Source of the DNA: Microbacterium protaetiae
GTDB lineage: Bacteria > Actinomycetota > Actinomycetes > Actinomycetales > Microbacteriaceae
Direction of reading: 5' to 3'
NCBI RefSeq assembly: GCF_004135285.1
Contig: NZ_CP035494.1
Span: forward strand, 3,224,001 to 3,288,000
Length of the DNA: 64,000 bases
Part shown: positions 28,132 through 39,306 of the stretch, one piece after another
Numbering within the stretch: position 1 is the stretch's first letter
How the letters are laid out: each line of letters starts with the position of its first letter
Program-made: the position numbers and the translations under genes
The notes under the pieces: generated by a model
The model's database searches: none
What the model was told of the DNA's origin: nothing
The model's input: the letters and a program-made list of their open reading frames with translations, nothing else

Positions 28132-28137
28132 TAGCAT
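28132..28137 (+). promoter_or_regulatory. -10 box TAGCAT, leaderless HAD gene
   Basis: TAGCAT, 6 nt, then the ATG at 28144. Confidence 0.5.
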
Positions 28138-28143
28138 GGGACG

Positions 28144-29849
<1,706 letters not shown>

Positions 29850-29858
29850 ACTGTTCCG

Positions 29859-30818
29859 GTGCGCAAGATCCCCGCTGCCCTCGCCCTTCTGAGCCTGACA
29901 GCCGTCGCCCTCGTCGGGTGCGCGTCGGGTGACGGTCCCGCTGCATCCTGCTCCCGGACCACCGACACCGGCTCGTCGACCATGGATCTCATCTCGGTCA
30001 CCGGCTCTGCCACGTCGGCGCCGAAGGTCGAGGTGAACACGCCGCTGCATGCCACGACGACGCAGTTCAGTGACGTGATCCGTGGGGATGGCGAGGTCCC
30101 GATCACCAGCGACGCTCAGATGATCGTGCTCGACGTCGCTCTGGTCAGCGCCAGCACGGGCAAGACTCTGGTGACCACTCCGTACGACGGCGACGAAAGC
30201 CGGGTGTATCCGGTGTCGCAGTGGGTGCAGTCCTTCCCCGGTTTCGACGATGCTCTGCACTGTGCGACCGCGGGCACACGTGTTGCCGTCGCCATCGCTC
30301 CCGGTGGCGTACCTGAGGCGTCGCTGTCGAGCCTCGGCATGAGCGCCGGCGACTCGCTGGTGGCGGTGCTTGACGTGCGCAAGGTGTTCCTGGCCGCCGC
30401 AGACGGCTCACCCGTCTACAACGACGGCTTCGGAATGCCGGCGGTGGTGCGGGCACCCGACGGGCGGCCCGGCGTCATCGTGCCCGACAGTGTGGCGCCC
30501 AAGACGTTCAAGGCTCAGGTACTCAAGCGCGGCGACGGCGCAAAGGTGAGCGCCGATCATCCGGTGCTGCTTCACTACACGATCGTCAACTGGACGGACA
30601 AGTCTGTCGTTGAAACGACCTGGGACTCGCAGGCCGAGTTCGTCACGCTCTCGACGAAGTCCAAGGGCTTCCAGAAAGCGGTCGAAGGGCAGAGGGTGGG
30701 CTCCCAGGTGCTGGCCGTGATTCCGCCCGCCGACGGCGTGTCTGGTGCCACCGACACGCAGATCGCCGTCATCGACATCCTCGGCGTCGGTCCCGATGCC
30801 GCGACCACCACGCAGTAG
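29859..30818 (+). CDS. FKBP-type peptidyl-prolyl isomerase lipoprotein
   Basis: 319-residue lipoprotein: signal peptide MRKIPAALALLSLTAVALVG with lipobox LVGC, a Ser/Ala-rich stretch, a degenerate first FKBP-like domain and a C-terminal FKBP domain (about 215-319: GDGAKVSADHPVLLHYTI, VGSQVLAVIPPADG). It should act outside the membrane as a folding helper. Leaderless GTG start. It heads the pafB-pafC-tat region, a conserved order in this group. Confidence 0.88.
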   Translation: MRKIPAALALLSLTAVALVGCASGDGPAASCSRTTDTGSSTMDLISVTGSATSAPKVEVNTPLHATTTQFSDVIRGDGEVPITSDAQMIVLDVALVSASTGKTLVTTPYDGDESRVYPVSQWVQSFPGFDDALHCATAGTRVAVAIAPGGVPEASLSSLGMSAGDSLVAVLDVRKVFLAAADGSPVYNDGFGMPAVVRAPDGRPGVIVPDSVAPKTFKAQVLKRGDGAKVSADHPVLLHYTIVNWTDKSVVETTWDSQAEFVTLSTKSKGFQKAVEGQRVGSQVLAVIPPADGVSGATDTQIAVIDILGVGPDAATTTQ

Positions 30819-30851
30819 GCCGCACCGCCGTCGTCGGCGGCTGTCCGCCCC

Positions 30852-30857
30852 TAGGAT
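30852..30857 (+). promoter_or_regulatory. -10 box TAGGAT, leaderless pafB
   Basis: TAGGAT, 6 nt, then the GTG at 30864. Confidence 0.5.
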
Positions 30858-30863
30858 GGGTGG

Positions 30864-31874
30864 GTGCCCGCCGATGACGTCTCCGTGAGCTCCACCGAGC
30901 GCAACGCGCCCGAGGAGCGCCTGCTCAACCTCGTGGTCGCACTGATGGCGACCGACCAGGGGCTGACGAAAGACACGATCCTCGGCTCGGTGTCGGGATA
31001 TCGAGAGCAACTGGAAACCGGCGCGTCCAAAGACGCCCTCGAGAAGATGTTCGAGCGTGACAAAGAGAACCTGCGGGGTCTCGGTGTTCCGATCGAGACC
31101 ATCGGCGATCGGCTCGAGCCCGACGACCTGCGCCAGGCGCGCTACCGGGTTCCCACAGCCGAATACGCGCTCCCCGACGAGATCACCTTCACGCCGGCCG
31201 AGATCGCGGTCCTCAATCTGGCCGGAAGTGTGTGGGGGCAGGAGTCGCTGTCGGCGCACGCGCGCAGCGGTCTGCGGAAGATCCGCTCGCTGGGCATCAA
31301 CGTCGATGAGCCGATCATCGGCTACGCGCCGCGCATCAGTCTGCACGAGGCGTCGTTCGCCCCCTTGCAGCGCGCCATCGAGCAGTCTCGCGTGGTGACT
31401 TTTCCCTATCTGAAACCGGGGGAGGAGCACCCGCGCACCCGTCGGCTGCGGCCGCTTGCGCTTGTCGAGTACGAGGGGCGCTGGCACGTCTACGGTATCG
31501 ACGTGGATGCCGCGGCAGAGCGCACATTCCTGCTGTCGCGGATTGTCGGCGACGTCAAGATCACGCGGGAGCGATTCGATCCTGGCCAACGTCAGGGTGC
31601 CGGTGGCAAAGCACTGGGCGGACTGGAGGAGCTTGCCCGGCGGCAGAGCGCACTGCTGGAGGTGCATCCGGGAACCGAGGCGGCGCTGCGGTTGCATCGC
31701 CGGGGAACGCCTGAGGTGCAGGGCATTCGCGTCCCCTTTGTCGACGTGCACATCTTCGCCGACGAGCTGGCCTCATACGGACCTGAGGTACGTGTGGTCG
31801 AGCCGGCAGCCCTCCGAGAACAAGTGCTGCGGCGCCTGCGAGCCGCGCTCGATGTGAACGGAGCCGATCGATGA
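30864..31874 (+). CDS. pafB: WYL-domain transcriptional regulator PafB
   Basis: 336 residues: N-terminal winged HTH (LLNLVVALMATDQGLTKDTI), a WYL domain in the middle (VTFPYLKPGEEHPRTRRLRP, EGRWHVYGIDVDA) and a C-terminal WCX extension. PafB with PafC activates the LexA-independent DNA-damage response in mycobacteria, probably sensing single-stranded DNA or a damage signal through the WYL domain. The proteasome genes with which pafBC was first described are not in this window. pafC overlaps by 4 nt. Confidence 0.92.
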   Translation: MPADDVSVSSTERNAPEERLLNLVVALMATDQGLTKDTILGSVSGYREQLETGASKDALEKMFERDKENLRGLGVPIETIGDRLEPDDLRQARYRVPTAEYALPDEITFTPAEIAVLNLAGSVWGQESLSAHARSGLRKIRSLGINVDEPIIGYAPRISLHEASFAPLQRAIEQSRVVTFPYLKPGEEHPRTRRLRPLALVEYEGRWHVYGIDVDAAAERTFLLSRIVGDVKITRERFDPGQRQGAGGKALGGLEELARRQSALLEVHPGTEAALRLHRRGTPEVQGIRVPFVDVHIFADELASYGPEVRVVEPAALREQVLRRLRAALDVNGADR

Positions 31875-32848
31875 GCCCGTCGTCGCGGCCTGCGTTGGCC
31901 ACGGAGCGCGCCGCCCTCATGCTGCAACTCGTGCCCTACCTGATGAACAAGGGCGAGGTGTCGGTGCAGGAGGCCGCCGCCGATTTCGACGTGTCACCAG
32001 CGCAGATGCGCGAGATGGTCGAGAAGCTGACGGTCATCGGCCGCCCCGGTGATGGGGGCTACTGGCAGATGGCCAACGATCTGTTCGACATCGACTGGGA
32101 CCTTCTCGATGAACAGGACCGCATCTCGCTGACAAACGCGGTGGGTCTTGAGCACGCGCCGCGACTGACCGCTCGTGAGGCCGCCGCCCTGCTGGCCGGG
32201 CTGCAGCTCGCGCGTTCCCTGCCGGGTGTGGAGAAGAGCGGCGTGATCGCGGGCCTGTTGGCCAAGCTGGCTCGGGGCGCGTCTTCGGTGCCCGCCGACG
32301 TCATCGTTGCGCCCGAGCCGGTCGACGATGTGCGTGAGACGGTCGACGATGCGCTGCGACGCGGAGTCGCCGTCTCGTTCTCCTATAAGGCTCCGGATGC
32401 CGCGGTCACGACGCGCACCGTCGACCCGGTGAAGGTGCACATCGCCGATGGCCAGTGGTATCTGCGCGGCTGGTGTCACCTGCGCGAGGCCATGCGAACC
32501 TTTCATCTCGACCGGGTCTCTGACCTGAGGCTCACCGACATCGCCATCACACACGGCGAGGAGCAGACGCCGGCATTGTTCGACATCGGCGGCGGCGACA
32601 TGGTGGCCCACATCCGCTTTCCGTCGGCGGTGGCACCGCTGATACGGGGGTACCTCGATCGTGCGCAGGAGGTCACGACGGCCGGCGATCAGGCCGATGC
32701 GACGCTGCGCGTGGCAGACGTGCACAGCCTCAAGCGGCTTGCCACCGGCCGGGGCGGAGATGTTGAGATCGTCGCGCCGGAAGCGGCGCGCCGGGCCGCT
32801 GCCGAGTGGGCTCGGGCAGGCCTCGAGCAGTACACCGAGGCGAGCTGA
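31871..32848 (+). CDS. pafC: WYL-domain transcriptional regulator PafC
   Basis: 325 residues, same architecture as PafB: HTH (LVPYLMNKGEVSVQEAAADF), WYL (VSFSYKAPDAAVTTRTVDPV, GQWYLRGWCHLREAMRTFHL) and WCX domain. It should form the functional unit with PafB. The ATG overlaps the pafB stop. tatA follows with its own -10 box, so DNA-damage regulation and Tat genes are neighbours but may be separately transcribed. Confidence 0.92.
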   Translation: MSPSSRPALATERAALMLQLVPYLMNKGEVSVQEAAADFDVSPAQMREMVEKLTVIGRPGDGGYWQMANDLFDIDWDLLDEQDRISLTNAVGLEHAPRLTAREAAALLAGLQLARSLPGVEKSGVIAGLLAKLARGASSVPADVIVAPEPVDDVRETVDDALRRGVAVSFSYKAPDAAVTTRTVDPVKVHIADGQWYLRGWCHLREAMRTFHLDRVSDLRLTDIAITHGEEQTPALFDIGGGDMVAHIRFPSAVAPLIRGYLDRAQEVTTAGDQADATLRVADVHSLKRLATGRGGDVEIVAPEAARRAAAEWARAGLEQYTEAS

Positions 32849-32886
32849 CCGGGCGCGTCCCCGGCGACGCGCGGGTGCGGGCGGGT

Positions 32887-32892
32887 TAGACT
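32887..32892 (+). promoter_or_regulatory. -10 box TAGACT of tatA
   Basis: TAGACT about 30 nt before tatA, whose AAGGAG ribosome-binding site lies at 32911. Confidence 0.5.
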
Positions 32893-32921
32893 GGTTCGAC
32901 GGCGCACGACAAGGAGAAACC

Positions 32922-33158
32922 ATGGGCGCATTCGGGTGGCCGCACCTGCTGATCATCCTCGCGGTGATCCTGCTGCTGTTCGGCGCTGCGAAGCTGCCGG
33001 CGCTGGCGAAGAGTCTCGGACAGTCGGCTCGCGTGTTCAAGGGCGAGATGAAGGCGATGAAGGACGACGACAGCACGTCGACGTCTGCGAGCGAGCCGAA
33101 GGCGGATGCCCCGGCCGACGCTCCCGCATCGCACTCTCCGGGTGATACCAAGCCGTAG
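32922..33158 (+). CDS. tatA: Twin-arginine translocase subunit TatA
   Basis: 78 residues with a single N-terminal helix (HLLIILAVILLLFGAAKLPA), the conserved FG hinge and amphipathic helix (LAKSLGQSARVFKGEMKAM), then an acidic Ser/Ala-rich tail. It forms the pore of the Tat pathway for folded proteins. AAGGAG upstream of the ATG at 32922. tatC follows 6 nt later; no tatB is adjacent. Confidence 0.94.
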   Translation: MGAFGWPHLLIILAVILLLFGAAKLPALAKSLGQSARVFKGEMKAMKDDDSTSTSASEPKADAPADAPASHSPGDTKP

Positions 33159-33164
33159 CCGGAC

Positions 33165-33977
33165 GTGACGCAGACCGGTTCGTCGCAGCTGGAGGACCCC
33201 GCGACCCCGCCCCGTGACAAGCGGATGTCGTTCGCGCAGCATCTGCGCGAACTTCGCAAGCGACTGTTCATCGCCGCCGCCGGGCTCATCGTCGGCATGG
33301 TCATCGCATTCATCATCAGCGGTCCGGTCATCGACCTGCTTTCGCAGCCGATCGCACGGATCGCCGCTGCGAACGGCGACACCTACACGGCGCTCAATTT
33401 CAACACCGTGACCAGCGGGTTCGACATGCGCATGCGCATAGCGTTCTCGATCGGCCTGATCATTTCGGCTCCGGTCTGGCTGTGGCAGCTGTGGGCGTTC
33501 GTCATGCCGGGACTGACCCGCAAAGAGATCCGCTACACGATCGGCTTCATGGCCGCGGCGATTCCCTTGTTCGCCGGTGGCCTCTATGTCGGCTGGCTGA
33601 TCATGCCGCACATGGTCGAGATCATGGCGATGTTCGTTCCGAACAATGAGGGCGTCGCACGCTTCTACGACTACTCGACGTACTACGACTTCGTCTTCAA
33701 GCTCCTCTTGGTCGTGGGCGTGTCGTTCATCACCCCCGTCTTCCTGGTCGCTCTGAATCTCGCAGGTGTGATGTCGGGACGCACGATCTTGAGAGGGTGG
33801 CGGGTCGCCATCATCGTGATCGTCGTGTTCGCGGCTGCGGCCACCCCGGCAGCCGACGTCACCTCCATGCTTCTGCTGGCGGGCATTCTGTGCGTGCTGT
33901 ACTTCGCCGCCGCGCTGCTGTCGCTTGTTTTCGACCGTCGCAAGGCGAAGCGGGCTCCCGTGGGGCCGGCCGCGTGA
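33165..33977 (+). CDS. tatC: Twin-arginine translocase subunit TatC
   Basis: Receptor for twin-arginine signal peptides. 270 residues, six membrane helices, with the N-terminal MSFAQHLRELRKRLFIAAAG (the family has HLxELRxR) and the FRKEIRYT-like loop TRKEIRYTIGF. GTG start at 33165 directly after tatA; its stop overlaps the GTG of the helicase gene. Confidence 0.95.
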   Translation: MTQTGSSQLEDPATPPRDKRMSFAQHLRELRKRLFIAAAGLIVGMVIAFIISGPVIDLLSQPIARIAAANGDTYTALNFNTVTSGFDMRMRIAFSIGLIISAPVWLWQLWAFVMPGLTRKEIRYTIGFMAAAIPLFAGGLYVGWLIMPHMVEIMAMFVPNNEGVARFYDYSTYYDFVFKLLLVVGVSFITPVFLVALNLAGVMSGRTILRGWRVAIIVIVVFAAAATPAADVTSMLLLAGILCVLYFAAALLSLVFDRRKAKRAPVGPAA

Positions 33978-36454
33978 GCGAACCCGGCCCCGCAGAGCGC
34001 TTCGCACGCGCACGCGCCGACCGGCGGCATCCCCTCACCTCCCACTTCGCCGACGGCCAGCGATTCGAGCTCGACGCGTTCCAGGTCGCCGCCTGCCACG
34101 CCCTCGAAGAGGGGAGCGGGGTGCTCGTTGCCGCGCCGACCGGGGCGGGAAAGACGCTCGTCGGCGAGTTCGCCGTGCACCTGGCGATGCGTGAGCCGGG
34201 CGAGAAGGCGTTCTACACGACGCCGATCAAGGCGCTGTCGAACCAGAAGTTCCGTGAGCTCGTCGACGTGTACGGACCCGACGAGGTCGGTCTGCTCACC
34301 GGCGATGTGAGCATCAACGGCGATGCGCGCATCGTCGTGATGACCACCGAGGTGCTGCGCAACATGCTGTACGCCGACTCGGGTGCGCTGCGCGGCCTGC
34401 GCTTCGTCGTAATGGACGAGGTGCACTACCTCGCCGATCGGTTCCGCGGACCGGTATGGGAAGAGGTGATCATCCACCTGCCGCGCACGGTCAAGCTGGT
34501 GTGCCTGTCGGCGACGGTCTCCAACGCCGAGGAGTTCGGCGATTGGCTCGACACTGTTCGAGGCGACACCGAGGTGATCGTCTCTGAGACCCGCCCCGTG
34601 CCGCTCGAGCAGCACGTGTTGGTGCGCGGCGACCTGCTGCCGCTGTTCGATGACCGAGCCGGCGCGGCGACGGCGCGAGTGAACCAAGAGCTCATGCGCA
34701 TCCGCTCGTTCAAGGGCGCGAGTTTCGAGAGCAACCGGCGCGCGCAGCAGTTCCGCAGCGCGGGAGGATACGAAGCCGCCCACCGGCGACCGTCGCGCGG
34801 CTCGCGCCGCCCGGTGCGCAGCGCCAACGTGCGCCGGATCGAACGCATGGACCGGCCCGATGTCGTGCGACTGCTCGACCGCGACAGATTGCTGCCGGCG
34901 ATCTTCTTCATCTTCAGCCGGGTCGGCTGCGAAGCCGCGGTGACGCAGGTGCGTCGCGCGGGGGTTCGCCTCACCTCGCACGAGGAGCGCGATGAGATTC
35001 GTCGGATCGTCGACGAGCGCACCCGCACGCTCGCCGACGAAGACCTGGGCGTGCTCGGGTTCTGGGAGTGGAAAGACAACCTCGAACGCGGGGTCGCCGC
35101 ACACCACGCCGGCCTGTTGCCGGTGTTCAAAGAGGTCGTCGAGGATCTCTTCCAGCGCAAACTGGTCAAGGTCGTCTTCGCCACCGAGACGCTGGCGCTC
35201 GGCATCAACATGCCGGCGCGCACCGTGGTGTTGGAGAAGCTGGAGAAGTTCAACGGCGAGGCGCGGGTGGCCATCACGTCGGGGGAGTACACGCAGCTGA
35301 CCGGGCGTGCCGGGCGCCGTGGCATCGATGTCGAGGGCCACGCCGTCATCCAATGGACCGAGGCGATGGATCCGCAGTCGGTCGCCTCGCTTGCCTCGCG
35401 CCGCACCTATCCGCTCAACTCCAGCTTTCGCCCCACCTACAACATGGCGGTCAACCTCATCGACCAGTTCGGGCGACAGCGCGCGCGCGAAATCCTGGAG
35501 AGTTCGTTCGCCCAGTTCCAGGCCGACCGCGCCGTGGTCGGGCTTGCCCGCCAGGTGCGCGAGCACGAGGAATCCCTGGCCGGCTATGCCACGGCGATGA
35601 CCTGCGACCGGGGCGACTTCGTCGCGTACTCCGGCATTCGACGCGAGCTGAGCGACCTGGAACGGCAGAACCGCAAAGACGGCTCGGCCTCCCATGCGGC
35701 GCGCCAGCAGCGCCAGCACGAGATTCAGGCCCTGCGGCGGCGGATGCAGCGGCATCCCTGCCACTCCTGTCCCGACCGCGAGAGTCACGCGCGCTGGGCC
35801 GAGCGGTACTGGAAGCTCAAGCGCGCGACCGACAAGATCCGGCGACAGATCACGACCCGCACCGGCAGCATTGCACGCCAGTTCGATCGCGTCGTCGACG
35901 TTCTCGCCACGCTCGACTACGTCGCCGTCGATGACGAGGGGGCCACAAGCCTGACCGAGGCAGGTCACACGATGCGTCGGATCTATGGCGAGCGCGATCT
36001 TCTTGTCGCCGAAGCGCTGCGCACCGGAATCTGGCGGGAACTGGATGCCGCGGGCATGGCCGCGCTGGTCTGTTGCCTGGTCTACGAGCCGCGCCGCGAT
36101 GAGGCCACCGCAGGCGAACACGCCCTGCCGCGGGGAACGTTCCGTACCGCGTTGACGGCCACGCAGCGGCTCTGGGCAGAGCTCGACGAGGTCGAGCACG
36201 ACCATCACCTCACGGGAACCGCAGAGGTCGCCACGGGGCTTGCGCAGGCGATGCATGCCTGGGCCCGCGGTGCGGCGCTGGACCGGGTGCTTTCAGATGC
36301 CGACATGGCGGCCGGCGACTTTGTGCGATGGGCGAAGCAGACGATCGATCTGCTTGACCAGCTCACTCTTGTCGCAGATCGCCGCGTGGCCGCTGTTGCC
36401 CGCACGGCGCTCGACGCCGTGCGACGGGGGATCGTCGCGTACTCGTCGGTCTGA
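33974..36454 (+). CDS. DEVH-box RNA helicase, Ski2/Mtr4-like
   Basis: 826 residues. Motif I APTGAGKTL, Ia/Ib TPIKALSNQKFREL and TTEVLRNMLY, motif II VVMDEVHYL, motif III LSATVSNAEEFGDW, motif VI QLTGRAGRRGIDVEG, then a DSHCT-type C-terminal domain (FRTALTATQRLWAELDEVE). Such helicases (HelY in mycobacteria) act in RNA turnover. A short basic insert (SRGSRRPVRSANVRR, about 265-285) separates the RecA lobes. The GTG overlaps the tatC stop, a conserved arrangement. Confidence 0.92.
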   Translation: MSEPGPAERFARARADRRHPLTSHFADGQRFELDAFQVAACHALEEGSGVLVAAPTGAGKTLVGEFAVHLAMREPGEKAFYTTPIKALSNQKFRELVDVYGPDEVGLLTGDVSINGDARIVVMTTEVLRNMLYADSGALRGLRFVVMDEVHYLADRFRGPVWEEVIIHLPRTVKLVCLSATVSNAEEFGDWLDTVRGDTEVIVSETRPVPLEQHVLVRGDLLPLFDDRAGAATARVNQELMRIRSFKGASFESNRRAQQFRSAGGYEAAHRRPSRGSRRPVRSANVRRIERMDRPDVVRLLDRDRLLPAIFFIFSRVGCEAAVTQVRRAGVRLTSHEERDEIRRIVDERTRTLADEDLGVLGFWEWKDNLERGVAAHHAGLLPVFKEVVEDLFQRKLVKVVFATETLALGINMPARTVVLEKLEKFNGEARVAITSGEYTQLTGRAGRRGIDVEGHAVIQWTEAMDPQSVASLASRRTYPLNSSFRPTYNMAVNLIDQFGRQRAREILESSFAQFQADRAVVGLARQVREHEESLAGYATAMTCDRGDFVAYSGIRRELSDLERQNRKDGSASHAARQQRQHEIQALRRRMQRHPCHSCPDRESHARWAERYWKLKRATDKIRRQITTRTGSIARQFDRVVDVLATLDYVAVDDEGATSLTEAGHTMRRIYGERDLLVAEALRTGIWRELDAAGMAALVCCLVYEPRRDEATAGEHALPRGTFRTALTATQRLWAELDEVEHDHHLTGTAEVATGLAQAMHAWARGAALDRVLSDADMAAGDFVRWAKQTIDLLDQLTLVADRRVAAVARTALDAVRRGIVAYSSV

Positions 36455-36463
36455 GAGGTGACC

Positions 36464-36469
36464 TACCCT
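36464..36469 (+). promoter_or_regulatory. -10 box TACCCT, leaderless lnt
   Basis: TACCCT, 6 nt, then the GTG at 36476. This decides the start against an in-frame GTG at 36458, which would lie upstream of the box. Confidence 0.45.
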
Positions 36470-36475
36470 GGAAGG

Positions 36476-38059
36476 GTGCCCGATCGTCGCGCCTTGCCGC
36501 GCCCTGTGCTGCCGCTCGGCGTCGCGACATTCCTTGCGGCGGTCGCCGGAGCGCTGCTGACGACCGCGTTCCCCGCACTGAGCTGGTGGCCCGTGGTCTT
36601 CGCCGCGGTTCCGCTCACGCTGCTCACCCTGATCGGCCGCCGGCTCTGGGGAGCGGTGCTGGTGGGCTTCGTCTTCGGCGCCGCGTTCTTCCTCATCAAC
36701 GTGTCGTTCACCAGTCGATACCTGGGTCCGGTGCCGTGGCTGGCACTCTCGTTGTTCGAGGCCGTGCTCACCGCCGCTGCCGCGGTGCCGATCAGCCTCG
36801 CCTATCGATGGATGCCGCGGCTGCTGCCGGCGCGGTGGGCACGCGTCACGCTTCTGCCGGGGCTCGTGGCGGGCCTGTGGACCACGCGTGAGTTGATCCT
36901 GGGGACTTTCCCGTACGGCGGGTTCCCGTGGGGGCGGCTCGGTGTCACGCAGGTGAACTCCCCGTTGGCGCCGGCAGCATCGTGGGTCGGGATCAACGGC
37001 CTGACGTTCTTGATCGTGTTCGTGTGCGCGGCGGTCGTCGAATACGTGCGGGTGCGGCGGCTTCGCGATCTGCGACTGCTCCTGCCGTCTGCCCTCGTCG
37101 CGCTGGTGGTGGTGTTGATACCGCAGTTCCCGACCGCCGACGCCGGAACGTTGCGGGTGGGTGCGGTACAGGGCAACGGCCCGACCGGCTATTTCGACCA
37201 CCGCGGTCCGAATGATGTTCTGCAGACGCAGCTCGACGCCACGGCGCCGCTGTTCGGCGAACACCTCGACGTGCTGCTGTGGCCTGAGGGCGGCATGGAC
37301 ACCGATCCGACACAGGATGCCGCCACGGCGGCCGTTCTCGACGGTCTGAGTGAACGGTTCGACGCGCCGCTGATCGTCGCCGCGGTCACGGGGCGCGGCG
37401 ACGACTACTTCAACTCGTCACTGCTGTGGAAGGCGGGTGCCGACAACCCGGTCCAGACGTATGACAAGCGGCATCCCGTGCCCTTCGGCGAATACGTCCC
37501 CGACCGCTGGCTGTATCACTTCTTCGCGCCCGACCTCATCGATCTCATCCAGCGCGAGTACACGCCTGGGACGGCCGCGCCCATCTTCGATCTGGGTCAC
37601 GTGAAGGTAGGACTGGCGATCTGCTTCGACGTGATCTATGACGACGTCATCACCGATGGCGCACGCGGAGGCGCCGAGGTTTTCATGTTCCAGACCAATA
37701 ACGCCGACTTCCGGGGAACCGACGAGAATCTTCAGCAACTCGCGTTCGCGCGCATGCGCGCGATCGAGACCGGACGCTCGGTGGTGAACATCTCCACCGT
37801 CGGTACCAGCCAGATGATCGCCCCCGACGGATCGGAGATCGCAGGGCTGGATGTGGACACCGCCGGTGCCATGCTCGAAGACGTCCCCCTGCGCACGGGG
37901 CTGACGCCGGCCACGCTCATCGGACCGGCACTGGCTCTTCTGCTCGGCTGGGGAAGCCCGCTCGCCCTCGCCCTCGTCGGGTGCCTGCCTCGGCTGCGGG
38001 CCGGCCGGAGAACGGCGAATGCCGGCCCCGAGGGGACCGGCATCCGCACAGAAAAGTGA
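36476..38059 (+). CDS. lnt: Apolipoprotein N-acyltransferase
   Basis: Adds the third acyl chain to exported lipoproteins. 527 residues with six N-terminal membrane helices, the nitrilase domain (about 230-480) and a C-terminal helix. The catalytic triad is visible as LLWPEGGMD (Glu), YDKRHPVPFGEYVP (Lys) and LAICFDVIYDD (Cys). The presence of Lnt fits the several lipoproteins coded in this window. It ends directly against the convergent rbpA. Confidence 0.93.
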   Translation: MPDRRALPRPVLPLGVATFLAAVAGALLTTAFPALSWWPVVFAAVPLTLLTLIGRRLWGAVLVGFVFGAAFFLINVSFTSRYLGPVPWLALSLFEAVLTAAAAVPISLAYRWMPRLLPARWARVTLLPGLVAGLWTTRELILGTFPYGGFPWGRLGVTQVNSPLAPAASWVGINGLTFLIVFVCAAVVEYVRVRRLRDLRLLLPSALVALVVVLIPQFPTADAGTLRVGAVQGNGPTGYFDHRGPNDVLQTQLDATAPLFGEHLDVLLWPEGGMDTDPTQDAATAAVLDGLSERFDAPLIVAAVTGRGDDYFNSSLLWKAGADNPVQTYDKRHPVPFGEYVPDRWLYHFFAPDLIDLIQREYTPGTAAPIFDLGHVKVGLAICFDVIYDDVITDGARGGAEVFMFQTNNADFRGTDENLQQLAFARMRAIETGRSVVNISTVGTSQMIAPDGSEIAGLDVDTAGAMLEDVPLRTGLTPATLIGPALALLLGWGSPLALALVGCLPRLRAGRRTANAGPEGTGIRTEK

Positions 38060-38431
38060 TCAGGCGCTGAGCTTGGAGGTGTCGCCGCCGCGACGGGCGC
38101 GCACGAATGCGAGGCGCTCTTCGAGAAGTTCTTCGAGTTCGGGAATGGTGCGGCGCTCCAGCAGCATGTCCCAGTGGGTGCGCGCGACCTTGTCGGCGCT
38201 GTGGTCCACGGTGACCGTGCTCTCGCCCACGCGCAACACGGCCTCTTCGCCACAGGTGCGGCACTCCCACGTGTCGGGGAATTCGGCATCGGCCGCGAAC
38301 GTCAGCGTCGTCTCGCGCTCGCACGCCGTGCAAACATAGGTCTTCTGTACGCGTTCATGGAACACGACGCCCTCTTCGCTCTGTAAGCTCTGGGCGCCGA
38401 GTCGGATGCCGCGCAAGCTGCGGTCTGCCAT
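38060..38431 (-). CDS. rbpA: RNA polymerase-binding protein RbpA
   Basis: 123 residues: N-terminal tail MADRSLRGIRLGAQSLQSEE, a zinc core with CTACERE and CRTCGEE, and the C-terminal basic linker and sigma-interacting domain (HWDMLLERRTIPELEELL). RbpA is an actinobacterial factor that stabilises open complexes formed by the primary sigma factor. Single gene, transcribed toward lnt. Confidence 0.95.
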   Translation of the reverse strand: MADRSLRGIRLGAQSLQSEEGVVFHERVQKTYVCTACERETTLTFAADAEFPDTWECRTCGEEAVLRVGESTVTVDHSADKVARTHWDMLLERRTIPELEELLEERLAFVRARRGGDTSKLSA

Positions 38432-38532
38432 TGTGTGGTCCTCTCGTCGCTACTCAGGTATAACGTGGCGACCTGTGCGCATCATCCGAACGCAGGCGGT
38501 TGCGCAGGCTTTCACAGGCGATGCTCAGCGCG

Positions 38533-39306
38533 TCAGCGACCAGCAATGTCGAGCCCCACATCGGCACGGTCGGTCACCAGGCCGTCGACTCCCAGATCGA
38601 GAAGACGGCGCATGTCGACGGGGTCGTTGACCGTCCACACGTGCACCTCGACGCCGTTGCGGTGTGCGGCTTCGACGAGGCGGCGGGTGAGCACCGGCAC
38701 CGCCCCCTGACGCTCGGGGATCTGCAGAGCATCCACCCCTGAGAAGACTCGGCGCACCAGCGGTGCGGCTCCCGCCGCCACCGCCGCGAGCGCCCTGATC
38801 ATGGTGCCGCGCCCGGGCGAGGTCGCCGGCACTCCGCCGCTGCGTGCCGATGCCGACAGCGCAGTCCGACGACGCGCGTCTGAGAAGCTCGTGAGCAGCA
38901 CCCGATCGGCGTAGGGGCCGATGATCTCGCCGGCCGGCCGGGCTGCGGCATCCGCCTTCACATCGATGTTGAAGCGCAGCGTGGGAAACGCGTCGAGCGC
39001 CTGGGCGAGCGTGATGAGCCCGCCGCGGTCGCCCATGAGATCTTCGAGCTCACTCTCGGTGACCGCCGAGAGCGGACGCGGGTCGCCGGTCACCCGTGAC
39101 AGATCGCTGTCGTGGAAGAGGACCACCGTGCCGTCGGCGGTGAGATGGCAGTCCGATTCCACATACACGGCACCGGCGGCGTGCGCGGCCGCCACGGCGG
39201 CGAACGAGTTCTCCACCATCCCGTCGGCCGCCGATTCCGGCGTCACGAGTCCTCGGTGCGCGAGGATGCGCGGCGTCGTTCCGGCGGCGAACCAGGGATG
39301 GGTCAC
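38533..39306 (-). CDS. Glycerophosphodiester phosphodiesterase
   Basis: Hydrolyses glycerophosphodiesters to glycerol 3-phosphate and an alcohol. 257 residues; ILAHRGLVTPES and VENSFAAVAAAHAAGA (His, Arg, Glu), YVESDCHLTADGTVVLFHD (metal Glu/Asp and His) and a C-terminal WTVNDPVDMRRLLDLGVDGL are the GDPD signatures. No signal peptide, so it acts inside. The GTG at 39306 overlaps the stop of the SPFH gene, which shows that GDPD, SPFH and NfeD form an operon. Confidence 0.92.
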   Translation of the reverse strand: MTHPWFAAGTTPRILAHRGLVTPESAADGMVENSFAAVAAAHAAGAVYVESDCHLTADGTVVLFHDSDLSRVTGDPRPLSAVTESELEDLMGDRGGLITLAQALDAFPTLRFNIDVKADAAARPAGEIIGPYADRVLLTSFSDARRRTALSASARSGGVPATSPGRGTMIRALAAVAAGAAPLVRRVFSGVDALQIPERQGAVPVLTRRLVEAAHRNGVEVHVWTVNDPVDMRRLLDLGVDGLVTDRADVGLDIAGR

